This document shows positions 1 to 6,993 of a DNA stretch of 17,426 bases, piece after piece. Each line of letters begins with the position of its first letter. Position 1 is the first letter of the stretch. Position numbers and translations under genes: made by a program. The stretch comes from Abditibacteriota bacterium (lineage in GTDB: Bacteria > Armatimonadota > UBA5829), in contig JAGDAG010000014.1 of NCBI GenBank assembly GCA_017959625.1, positions 1-17,426 on the forward strand. Direction: 5' to 3'. The notes beneath the pieces were generated by a model that did no database searches, was not told the origin of the DNA, and worked only from the letters and a program-made list of their open reading frames with translations.

Positions 1-1
1 C

Positions 2-667
2 ACCGAAACGGGAAGGGAGGCCCTGGAGGAAGGAGAGGTTTCCGCCGAAAAAGCAGCTTACGGGGACCTGCGCCCGGTAAAGGCCTATGACAGCGGCGCG
101 GAAGCCTGCGTCAAAAACGGCAGGGCCTGCTTCAGGATAGCCGACCCTACCCGCCCGTATCTCTATTTTCAGGTGCAAAAGGAGTCTCTCCGCAGCGGCC
201 AAAGCTATACCTTTGAGGTGGAATTCCTGGACGGCGAAGGAGCCTTCGACCTGCAGTATAATTCCACGGATATATTTGCCGCCCCGGCAAGGTTCGGCGA
301 ATTCTTCAAGGACTACAAGGCGACGGACACCCAGTTTTTGGGGGAGACGGGAAAATGGAAAAAGGCCCGTTTCACCGCAGACGACTGCAGCTTTTCCGGA
401 GCCATGAACGGAGGAGGCGACCTGAGGCTGCGGCTTTGGTCCGGCAGCCTTTACGTCGCCTCGGTAAAACTGATAAAGGAACGGCGCCTCACGGAGCCGG
501 CGACCTTTGTGAAGGTGTATATGGGCAACCAGGAGATAACCACCGGCGAAAACGGCGAAGCGGAATACGCCTTTGCGCCGGAGGACCCCGCCGGCATCTA
601 CCGCGTGGAAGCCAAAACGGAAAAGCGCAACCTGCTGCCCGCCCAGAGCGTCATAGAAGTCTATTGA
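2..667 (+). CDS. C-terminal fragment of a probable secreted beta-sandwich protein (5' end outside window)
   Basis: The frame is open from the first complete codon (base 2) to a TGA at 665-667, giving 221 residues of a longer protein. A GTG at 173 could be read as a start, but the frame continues upstream with normal-looking protein, so the gene is cut by the window edge. The visible part shows a jelly-roll-like beta-sandwich (roughly residues 45-165) rich in aromatic and acidic residues, with motifs such as FEVEFLD, FDLQYNSTD, GKWKKARF and LRLRLW. A last segment of about 55 residues (from FVKVYMGNQEITTGENG to the end) resembles an Ig-like or surface-protein repeat domain. Such pairs often sit at the C terminus of exported glycoside hydrolases or sugar-binding proteins, but no catalytic residues are visible. 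The function is therefore unknown. A strong hairpin terminator follows directly. Confidence 0.75.
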   Translation, partial: TETGREALEEGEVSAEKAAYGDLRPVKAYDSGAEACVKNGRACFRIADPTRPYLYFQVQKESLRSGQSYTFEVEFLDGEGAFDLQYNSTDIFAAPARFGEFFKDYKATDTQFLGETGKWKKARFTADDCSFSGAMNGGGDLRLRLWSGSLYVASVKLIKERRLTEPATFVKVYMGNQEITTGENGEAEYAFAPEDPAGIYRVEAKTEKRNLLPAQSVIEVY

Positions 668-671
668 CGGA

Positions 672-713
672 AAAGACCGGAGCATTTTGATGCTCCGGTC
701 TTTCGCTTTTTTT
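672..713. terminator. Intrinsic terminator, probably shared by convergent genes
   Basis: A perfect 13-bp stem (672-684 with 691-703) closes a 6-base loop, and seven T's follow at 707-713 on the plus strand. It ends the left-edge gene. The nitroreductase gene converges from the other side with its stop at 743-745. On the minus strand the hairpin is preceded by A's and followed by a short T run, so it may work in both directions. Confidence 0.85.
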
Positions 714-742
714 CGGGCCGCCGTTACGGCGCCTCCGGGTTT

Positions 743-1264
743 TTATTTATACGACACCAGCTCCTTTATATCTCTCGATACGCTGTGGAGCCCGGAGGGC
801 CGGGCGTCTTCCGCGGGACGGCCCACGGGCACCAGCGCCACAGGCTCAAGAGAAGCGTCGAGCCCGAAATCCTCCGCAAAGGCCTTTGGGTCAAAGCTCA
901 TCACCCAGCAGGTCCCCAGCCCCATAGCCGCAGCCTGGAGTATGATGTGGGTGGTCACTATGGCGGCGTCTATCACCCGGCAGCTTTTGCCGTCGAAGCG
1001 CCTTGTCCACCCCTCGTTATTGCAGGCCATCACAGCCAGGATACAGGGGGCGTCAAAGGTATAGGAGGTAGCCCTTTTTGCTTTGGCAAGCCCCTCCGCC
1101 GACCGTATCACCATGATACGCCAGGGCTGCAGATTGCAGCCGGTAGGCGCAAGAGCGGCCGCTTTCAGCAGCGTTTCCACCTCTTCCCGCGACAGGGGCT
1201 CCGGTTTGTATTTGCGGCAGGAATACCTTTCCGCCGCAAGTCCGAGAAAATCATACTTTTCCAT
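743..1264 (-). CDS. Nitroreductase family protein (FMN-dependent)
   Basis: A 173-residue protein of the small nitroreductase/FMN-oxidoreductase family. These enzymes use NAD(P)H and bound FMN to reduce nitroaromatics, quinones or other electron acceptors in the cytoplasm, usually as dimers. Family marks seen: RYSCRKY near residues 13-19 (phosphate-binding arginines of the FMN site), PTGCNLQPW at 40-48 (usually PSxxNxQPW), GLGTCW at 115-120 and VPVGRPAE at 145-152. No signal peptide is present. The ATG at 1262-1264 has a GAGGTG Shine-Dalgarno a few bases upstream. The gene lies 15 bases downstream of the CpXC gene with no terminator between, so the two are probably cotranscribed. The physiological substrate cannot be read from sequence. 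Related members include dehalogenases and BluB-like enzymes, but nothing here favours those. Confidence 0.9.
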   Translation of the reverse strand: MEKYDFLGLAAERYSCRKYKPEPLSREEVETLLKAAALAPTGCNLQPWRIMVIRSAEGLAKAKRATSYTFDAPCILAVMACNNEGWTRRFDGKSCRVIDAAIVTTHIILQAAAMGLGTCWVMSFDPKAFAEDFGLDASLEPVALVPVGRPAEDARPSGLHSVSRDIKELVSYK

Positions 1265-1279
1265 ATTTCACCTCTTTCC

Positions 1280-1915
1280 TCAGAATTCCATACCCGCCGG
1301 GACCAGCAGGGAATCCACCCATTCGCTGTCGATAAAAGGCCCGTCGTCAAAAAGGGAATTGACCCGCATCTCGAACATCCTGCAGCATTCCGTATACTGC
1401 CGCATGGACATTTTCGATATGCAGTATTCTTCGCCGTCTTTATAAAATTCCAGAAAATGTTTTCTGCCCTCGCCGGAATAATATACCTCCAGCTCGCAGG
1501 CGGGGTGCCTGACCAGTATGGGTATGGAGGAGATATGCTTTATGAACTCTATTATCCTGTCGTCCAGCCCCCGTTCGAATATGTTTATCTTTTCCTGCAG
1601 GGCCCTCCGGGACTGGACTACCCTGAAGATACAGTTTTCGTCTTTGAGGTCGAAACACCCGGAAAATTCGGCAAGAGCCTCCGAAGAGACGGCCAGCCGG
1701 AGGTCCAGGTTTTTCTCCGGATCGAAATAACACATATCGTAGTCCACGTACTCCTTTTTCCCGCAGGAGGGACAGCAGGCCGTAAAGGCCGAACCGTTCA
1801 GGACTGCCTCCTTCATAAACGGGCTTGTAAGAGTGTCGACGCAGTCCCAGACAATAAACGGGAACACCTTTCTGCAGCGGGAGCAGACAAGTTCTGTTTT
1901 TTTGTTGAGAGACAT
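1280..1915 (-). CDS. CpXC domain-containing protein (zinc-ribbon type)
   Basis: A 211-residue cytoplasmic protein without a signal peptide. Its N-terminal region fits the CpXC family: a CSRC pair at residues 11-14, the stretch FPFIVWDCVDT, and a second cysteine pair CPSCG at 48-52, together forming a probable zinc ribbon. An aromatic VDYDMCYFDP segment follows. The rest (about 75-211) is predicted mixed alpha/beta with no motif I recognise. CpXC proteins have no established biochemical role, so function is unassigned. The ATG at 1913-1915 has an AAAGGA ribosome site six bases upstream and a very good promoter ahead of it. It is the first gene of a two-gene unit with the nitroreductase. An odd point is the run of three cysteines (C47, C48 and C51) in the second knuckle. 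Confidence 0.8.
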   Translation of the reverse strand: MSLNKKTELVCSRCRKVFPFIVWDCVDTLTSPFMKEAVLNGSAFTACCPSCGKKEYVDYDMCYFDPEKNLDLRLAVSSEALAEFSGCFDLKDENCIFRVVQSRRALQEKINIFERGLDDRIIEFIKHISSIPILVRHPACELEVYYSGEGRKHFLEFYKDGEEYCISKMSMRQYTECCRMFEMRVNSLFDDGPFIDSEWVDSLLVPAGMEF

Positions 1916-1980
1916 GGTTTTTCCTTTATCCGCTGCTCCGGCAGGACCTGCGGGTCAAACCGGGCAACACGTTATTTTTT

Positions 1981-2009
1981 AGTATAGCATAAATCCCGCG
2001 GTTTTGCAA
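1981..2009 (-). promoter_or_regulatory. Sigma70-type promoter of the CpXC-nitroreductase unit
   Basis: On the minus strand, TTGCAA (2004-2009) is separated by 17 bases from TATACT (1981-1986), with a TGC just before the -10 (extended -10). The start codon lies about 65 bases downstream. This is among the closest matches to consensus in the window. Confidence 0.75.
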
Positions 2010-2045
2010 GGCTCGCCGGCCGCGGCAAAGGGGACGAAAACGAAA

Positions 2046-2068
2046 AGGCGGCTCTCCGGGAGCCGCCT
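2046..2068 (-). terminator. Hairpin terminator after the PBP4B-like gene
   Basis: A perfect 9-bp GC-rich stem (2046-2054 with 2060-2068) with a 5-base loop, about 40 bases past the stop of the PBP4B-like gene. On the minus strand it is followed by a broken T tract, TTTCGTTTTCG. The plus strand has a better T run (2070-2075), but no plus-strand gene ends here. Confidence 0.7.
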
Positions 2069-2108
2069 GTTTTTTCTTCGGCAGAAAGCGGACGCGCTTC
2101 TTTCCGGC

Positions 2109-3983
2109 TCATTGCGCGCGCTTTTGCGCCCATTTTGCGGCCACCTGCGCCTTGCTCTCGGCGTTCCTCACCGCAGGATGCCCGGGGGCGGCGCCTTCGG
2201 GAACGAGCTTCAGGCTCTCGTTTGCCATATCCTCCGCAAGAGAGGCCAGCGCGGGCGTTATATCGGTATCTGCGTCCATGCCGATGGAGAGTATCTGGGG
2301 CACGAAGCCCAGAGACGACGCCGTGAACCAGTTCCCGTCAAAGCCGTTGGCGCTTTTTGCCGGATCCGTCACCGGCGAATTGATCTTGTTGGTAAGATAG
2401 GCTATCACCATATCCTTTTCCGGATCGATGACCACAAGGGTGCCGGTCCAGCCCTGATGGCCGATAACGCGGGAGGCGGCTTCCGTGCCGAAATACCAGG
2501 GGCGCTGATCGTCGCCGCTGCGCCACCATCCCAGCCCCCAGTTGCCCATACCGGCGCTTTTGGGAGCCGTGAAGGTATCTATCACGTTTCTGGAAAAGAA
2601 GCGGTTCTCGCCGTAGCCCCCCGTGAGCATGACGCTGGCCAGCTTTGCCAGATCGGAAGCGCAGGCAAAGAGGCCCGCGTGCCCCGAAACGCCTCCCATG
2701 CTGTACCAGGCCTTCTCGTCATGCACCTGCCCCTGCAGGGTGCGCCGGCGGACGCCGGGAAAGCCTATCGCCCCGTCTCTCGTGTTGCCGTTGAGCTCCG
2801 TGGCGGCGCAGTCGCCGGGGCGGAAGCCGTTGTCCAGAGGGTTGTAGGTAATGCGCTTAAGGCCCAAAGGCCCGAAAAAGGTCTTCTTCAGGTAGCTGTC
2901 CAGCCCCTCTCCCGTGAGCTTTTCCACTATGATCCCCAGCAGCATATAGTCTATATCCGAATACTTCACCATGGTCCTGGGCTCATACATCAGAGGAGTC
3001 TTGCAGATGGCCTCCACGGTGGCCTGCCTGGTTTTTTCGCTGCCGTCGGCCCCGCCGTATAAAAGCTCGTGTTTGTAGTATTCCACACTGGGGGGGAATC
3101 CCGCCTGATGGCAGAGAAGATCCCTGACGGTGATATCCGCCTTCCAGGCCCTCTGGGTCGCAATAGGCGGATTCGCCCCGCCGGCATAGTCCATTTTTAT
3201 AACGTTCTTGTAAAAACCGTCGCCCAGATATTTTGACACCTTGTCATCAAGAGAAAAGCGTTCCTCCGTGAGCAGCTTCTGCAAAGCGTAGTTTGCCGAA
3301 AACATCTTGGTCACCGACGCAAGATCGTAAAGGGTGTCCGCGGTCACGGGAAGGGCTTTTTCGTTGGGGGTCCCGTCCGGAAGATATGCGTTGGTCTTTC
3401 CCCAGGACTTCTCGCAGACCAGCCTTCCCCGGCGTATGACAGCCAGCTGGGCCCCGGGAAAGCCACGCCTGCAATCCTCGGAAATGATATCGTCTATGAG
3501 CTCCAGAGCGGCGGGGTCGATGCCCGCATCCTGCAATGTGCCGGCAAGGACCACGGGATAAGGGACGAACACCTTTACCGCCTTTTCCAGGCTCCGGGGG
3601 GCTATCTCCGTTATCTGGACCGTGTTTTTGCCATCTCTTGCCGCAGCGGAATAATCCACCCGGACGCTCATGCCGCCCTTCAGAGCGGAGGTGTCCGCCC
3701 TGACGCCGTTTATAAACATACCGAAGGAAGCGACGTCCTCATGCAGAGTCATATAAAAATACCCCTGTCCCCGCCGGCCGTCAAAGCTGACCATGCTGTT
3801 CATGGCGAGGGTATCGTCCACATAGCCGTACCTGTCCGGGAACACGGCCTCTTTCTGCCATCCGCCCCCGGGGACGGCCGCCACGGCCTCCGTCTTTATG
3901 CCGTTTTGGGCATATACGGCGGCGGAAAGCATCAAAACGGCCGCGGCAAAAAACAAATAAAAAGAAAACTGCCTGCTTTGCAT
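2109..3983 (-). CDS. yfeW: Exported PBP4B-like serine hydrolase (beta-lactamase/penicillin-binding family)
   Basis: A 624-residue protein of the serine beta-lactamase-like superfamily, closest by remembered motifs to penicillin-binding protein 4B (YfeW). An upstream in-frame start would add 75 unlikely residues. The ATG at 3981-3983 has a GGAAGGAGGAG ribosome site and is followed directly by a signal peptide (residues 1-25, cleavage near VYAQ), so I chose it. Residues about 45-145 form a small N-terminal beta domain containing GYVDDTLAMNS, also recalled from PBP4B proteins. The catalytic domain (about 155-540) has S223-V-T-K226, Y341-S-D343 in place of YSN, the signature ELNGNTRDG (about 396-404), QVHDEKAWYSMGGVSGHAG, and GHQG at 508-511 in the KTG position. 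It should act in the periplasm or at the surface, as a DD-peptidase or esterase; true substrate unknown. It is a single-gene unit. Confidence 0.85.
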   Translation of the reverse strand: MQSRQFSFYLFFAAAVLMLSAAVYAQNGIKTEAVAAVPGGGWQKEAVFPDRYGYVDDTLAMNSMVSFDGRRGQGYFYMTLHEDVASFGMFINGVRADTSALKGGMSVRVDYSAAARDGKNTVQITEIAPRSLEKAVKVFVPYPVVLAGTLQDAGIDPAALELIDDIISEDCRRGFPGAQLAVIRRGRLVCEKSWGKTNAYLPDGTPNEKALPVTADTLYDLASVTKMFSANYALQKLLTEERFSLDDKVSKYLGDGFYKNVIKMDYAGGANPPIATQRAWKADITVRDLLCHQAGFPPSVEYYKHELLYGGADGSEKTRQATVEAICKTPLMYEPRTMVKYSDIDYMLLGIIVEKLTGEGLDSYLKKTFFGPLGLKRITYNPLDNGFRPGDCAATELNGNTRDGAIGFPGVRRRTLQGQVHDEKAWYSMGGVSGHAGLFACASDLAKLASVMLTGGYGENRFFSRNVIDTFTAPKSAGMGNWGLGWWRSGDDQRPWYFGTEAASRVIGHQGWTGTLVVIDPEKDMVIAYLTNKINSPVTDPAKSANGFDGNWFTASSLGFVPQILSIGMDADTDITPALASLAEDMANESLKLVPEGAAPGHPAVRNAESKAQVAAKWAQKRAQ

Positions 3984-4059
3984 CAGGCTCCTCCTTCCCG
4001 GGTATCGCCGGGCTGCAGGCTTGCAGTCTGCATGAAAGATTTTAGAAACACACGTATTT

Positions 4060-4068
4060 ATTATATCA
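4060..4068 (-). promoter_or_regulatory. Extended -10 promoter of the PBP4B-like gene
   Basis: Minus-strand TGATATAAT, a perfect -10 with the TGN extension, lies about 77 bases upstream of the chosen ATG. No good -35 is present at the expected distance (the bases there read GGGAAA). It therefore depends on the extended -10. Confidence 0.55.
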
Positions 4069-4101
4069 CAAAAACCCCGTTTTTTCCCGGAGAAACAAAA
4101 C

Positions 4102-4125
4102 AGGCCTGCCGCAACGGGCAGGCCT
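4102..4125 (-). terminator. Terminator of the GH38 gene
   Basis: A perfect 9-bp stem (4102-4110 with 4117-4125) and 6-base loop. On the minus strand it is followed by TGTTTTGTTTCT. It starts about 25 bases past the GH38 stop codon. Confidence 0.75.
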
Positions 4126-4149
4126 TCGGTCCGGGCGTCCCCGGCCGTG

Positions 4150-6840
4150 TCAGCTGATCTCCATATACAAAGGAGGATACGGCTTTTCGTATTCCTTTTC
4201 AAGGGCAAAGGCTATGGTGATTATCTTCTTGGGCCCTATATCCACCGTCACGGCGTTATCTTCCGCGGGAAGGGTCTCCAAAGTCTCTTCGTTGAGGTTC
4301 ACCAGCCTTGCTTCGCCGAAGCCGGCGGGGAAGCCTATGCGCACCCCTTCCAGGTTTTCGCAGGTGGGATTATACACTCTGAGTATGACGGCGTTTTCTC
4401 TTTCCGCCTTCTTAAGGGCCGAAAACGCCACCTTGCCGCTGGAGATGGTGACAAAGGCGAACTCTTTGGGCAGTGCGCCTTCGTGCTTCTCCGTCTGCCT
4501 GTAATACATGGGCGCGTTGAAGCTGTGGGCGTAGTTCCAGCTTTCCGAATCGGCATATCCGCCCTTGTGCATGCATACGGCAGTCTCTGCGATCCGCCTG
4601 CCGGGGCACTGGGCGTCGGGAGTGTATTTGTCCCCCGCCACGTCGCCGCCGCCGGACAAAATGCCCGTGGAGCGCAGCAGAGTCACCGCCACGGTGGAAT
4701 CCTTGTCGGAAAGGGCTTCGTATTCGGGAAGGCCCTTGTTTATCACCGTCACGCCGTCTATGCCGTCGGACAGGCACACAAAGGTCTTCTGGGCGCAGCC
4801 CGGGTTGAAGTTGCGCCAGTTCTCCGGCCGCTCCTTGTCCCTTTCATACACGTCGAAGGGCATCTCCGCATAAGCCTTGTCGGTGGAAACGCCGGTGGGG
4901 AACATCATCCTGAAGCGGTGGTTTTTGGCATTGTTTTCTATCTCGGCCCTGATATCCACCCTGGGAGACCCCGCGTTCACCGTGTAGGTCACGGTCACGG
5001 GACAGCTCACGAGAGTCTCGCTCCTGCCGTGGATATCGGAGTCGGCGGGGACCTTCATATCATACCTCACTATGAGGGAAGCCGAAACGGGCGACTGGTC
5101 CTTTACCGAAAAACCGGTCATGGCGCCGTGGGAGGTGATGATCTCGTCGTCCATAGGCTTTATGTAGCGGTATTCGTCGCCGCAGCAGCCGCTCTCCTCT
5201 ATCATGCCGGCGTTGTCGATGGTCTTGCCCAGGGAAAGATCCTTGATGTGCACGGCGCCCTTGTCCAGCTTCACCGTCACAAGGCCGTTGGTGATGGCGT
5301 TCTTTTTGTAGATCCTGGGCGCCAGTTTTTTGTCAAACACGGGCCAGGAAGCCTGGGGCGTCACGGTAAAGGCTTTGTAGCCCAGGGCGGGAACGTTTTT
5401 GGCAAAAAGCTTCAGCCTGAAATGGCGGAAGCGGGCAGCCATGGGGAGTTCCACGGGATGGGTGATCTCCCGAAGCTCTACAGTGTTGTCCACCACGAAG
5501 AAAGGCATCTCCTCGCCGTCGGGAGCCGTTATCCTGAAGGCCGCCACGTCTCTTGCGGGATCGGGAGGGAGAGGCACTCCCCTGGTCTTATCGTTGAGCT
5601 GATAATAAAGATCCACGTCCATCACTTCCGAACGCTCATAGTTGAGAGGATTGAACACCACTATGGTCTTGTCGTCGGTGGCTATCTTTTCCGTAAACTG
5701 CCAGGCGGCCTTTCTGGTCACCCTTTCGGTCCAGTCGCCCACCTGCTGGAAACGGGCCGTCATATCGGTATGGACCCTGTCTATGGAACAGCCGCAGATG
5801 GAATCGTGGGGATGGTTCTGCATAAGGGTCTTCCAGGCGAGCCTTATAAAGTCTTCGTAATACTCGCCCCCCGTTATCATATTGAAGGCGTTCACCGGCT
5901 CCGCCACCTTTTCCAGATTCTGCTCGCAGGTGTTGTTGGCCTGCTTCAGATACAGCCTTGCGGTAAGGGTCCCGGCCAGCACGTTGTAGTTGTTGTCATA
6001 CCGCAGCTCCGCCTCGGGATAGGTGCGGATCTGCACGTTGTTGTCTTTGACGGCTTTTTTCACCGCGTCCATGTATTTGTCCAGGGTGGAGTGGATGAGC
6101 ACCCTGTCCTCCAGCTTTTCGTTGAGCTTTTCTATGAGCTCGCCCGCATTGTGCTGGGGCTCGAAATGATCCACGCCGTTCATCAGAAGCAAGGGGCCGG
6201 CGGCGGAAAGAGGCGCCATGCGGTCGCAGACGCCGTTCAAGAATTCCAGGGCCTCTTCTTCGTTTTCGGGTATGCGCTGAAAGTTGTTGTACCAGAACAC
6301 CATGGCGGAGGAAAGCACCTCGCTGCCGTCGGAGCCTTTCCAGATGAATTCCAGGGATTCCCCGTCGCCGTGCACGGCCCCGGCGTCAAAGCCTCTGCCC
6401 ATAACGGAATTGTCTATGCCGAAGCCCCGGAATATCTGAGGCATCTGGGAAACGTTCCCGAACTGGTCGGGCAGATAGCCGCAATCCGACCTGGCGCCGA
6501 ACTCCCGGGCTATGGCGCTGCCGATAAGCAGGCTCCGCACCGTGGATTCGCCGCTCACCAGGTTCTCGTCGTTGAGCTGGTACCAGGGGCCCACCACTAT
6601 GCGGCCTTCTTTTATATACTTCTCCAGCTTTGCCCTGTTCTGAGGCTTTACCTGAAGATAATCCTCCAGGACTATGGTCTGGCAGTCCATGTTGAAAAAC
6701 CTGAAGGACGGGTCTTTGTCAAGTATGTTCAGCAGATTGTCGAACAGATCCACAAGCTGCACCTGGAACTGCTGCCTGGTGTAATACCATTCTCTGTCCC
6801 AGTGGGTATGGGATATAACGTGTAATTCCTTTTTTCCCAT
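4150..6840 (-). CDS. Glycoside hydrolase family 38 alpha-mannosidase
   Basis: An 896-residue retaining, zinc-dependent alpha-mannosidase, a normal length for bacterial GH38. It has no signal peptide and is presumably cytoplasmic. The N-terminal (beta/alpha) domain (about 5-270) carries HTHWDREWYYT with probable zinc ligands H13 and D15. GYLPDQFGN contains the likely catalytic nucleophile and zinc ligand D125. The three-helix middle domain spans about 275-360 and ends in HPHDSICGCS, where H345 is the probable fourth zinc ligand. Beta-sandwich domains fill about 385-896. Resemblance to E. coli mannosylglycerate hydrolase MngB (YbgG) is clear in the first 350 residues, but the substrate could equally be a host or plant oligomannoside. 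The ATG at 6838-6840 has an AAGGA site seven bases upstream. It has its own promoter and terminator, separate from the beta-mannosidase operon. Confidence 0.95.
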   Translation of the reverse strand: MGKKELHVISHTHWDREWYYTRQQFQVQLVDLFDNLLNILDKDPSFRFFNMDCQTIVLEDYLQVKPQNRAKLEKYIKEGRIVVGPWYQLNDENLVSGESTVRSLLIGSAIAREFGARSDCGYLPDQFGNVSQMPQIFRGFGIDNSVMGRGFDAGAVHGDGESLEFIWKGSDGSEVLSSAMVFWYNNFQRIPENEEEALEFLNGVCDRMAPLSAAGPLLLMNGVDHFEPQHNAGELIEKLNEKLEDRVLIHSTLDKYMDAVKKAVKDNNVQIRTYPEAELRYDNNYNVLAGTLTARLYLKQANNTCEQNLEKVAEPVNAFNMITGGEYYEDFIRLAWKTLMQNHPHDSICGCSIDRVHTDMTARFQQVGDWTERVTRKAAWQFTEKIATDDKTIVVFNPLNYERSEVMDVDLYYQLNDKTRGVPLPPDPARDVAAFRITAPDGEEMPFFVVDNTVELREITHPVELPMAARFRHFRLKLFAKNVPALGYKAFTVTPQASWPVFDKKLAPRIYKKNAITNGLVTVKLDKGAVHIKDLSLGKTIDNAGMIEESGCCGDEYRYIKPMDDEIITSHGAMTGFSVKDQSPVSASLIVRYDMKVPADSDIHGRSETLVSCPVTVTYTVNAGSPRVDIRAEIENNAKNHRFRMMFPTGVSTDKAYAEMPFDVYERDKERPENWRNFNPGCAQKTFVCLSDGIDGVTVINKGLPEYEALSDKDSTVAVTLLRSTGILSGGGDVAGDKYTPDAQCPGRRIAETAVCMHKGGYADSESWNYAHSFNAPMYYRQTEKHEGALPKEFAFVTISSGKVAFSALKKAERENAVILRVYNPTCENLEGVRIGFPAGFGEARLVNLNEETLETLPAEDNAVTVDIGPKKIITIAFALEKEYEKPYPPLYMEIS

Positions 6841-6877
6841 GTGTTAATCCTTATATAATATAAAATTCATCACTCAT

Positions 6878-6906
6878 AATATAGCATAATGCGGACAAAA
6901 AATCAA
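6878..6906 (-). promoter_or_regulatory. Promoter of the GH38 gene
   Basis: Minus-strand TTGATT (6901-6906), a 17-base spacer, then TATATT (6878-6883) preceded by TGC. The leader before the ATG is short (about 30 bases) and very AT-rich. Confidence 0.7.
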
Positions 6907-6937
6907 CGGAAAGGACCGGCGCGCAAAAAAGCAGACG

Positions 6938-6973
6938 AAAAAAACGGGCCCGCCGCAAAAAGGGCAGGCCCGT
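6938..6973 (-). terminator. Terminator of the pyrophosphatase gene
   Basis: A 7-bp outer stem (6944-6950 with 6967-6973) extends inward by a few more pairs past one mismatch. On the minus strand it is followed by a run of T's corresponding to 6938-6944. It lies about 20 bases past the stop codon. Confidence 0.85.
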
Positions 6974-6993
6974 AAAAAGCTGCGGGAAAGCGT

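Noticed and set aside
3984..4208. Upstream extension of the PBP4B-like frame by 75 codons
   Set aside because: It would bury the signal peptide inside the protein and run through the GH38 terminator and the PBP4B promoter.
4147..6825. 892-codon open frame on the plus strand opposite the GH38 gene
   Set aside because: It is in the complementary codon register of a clear GH38 gene. Its product is skewed to His, Gly and Val and has no recognisable domain or ribosome site.
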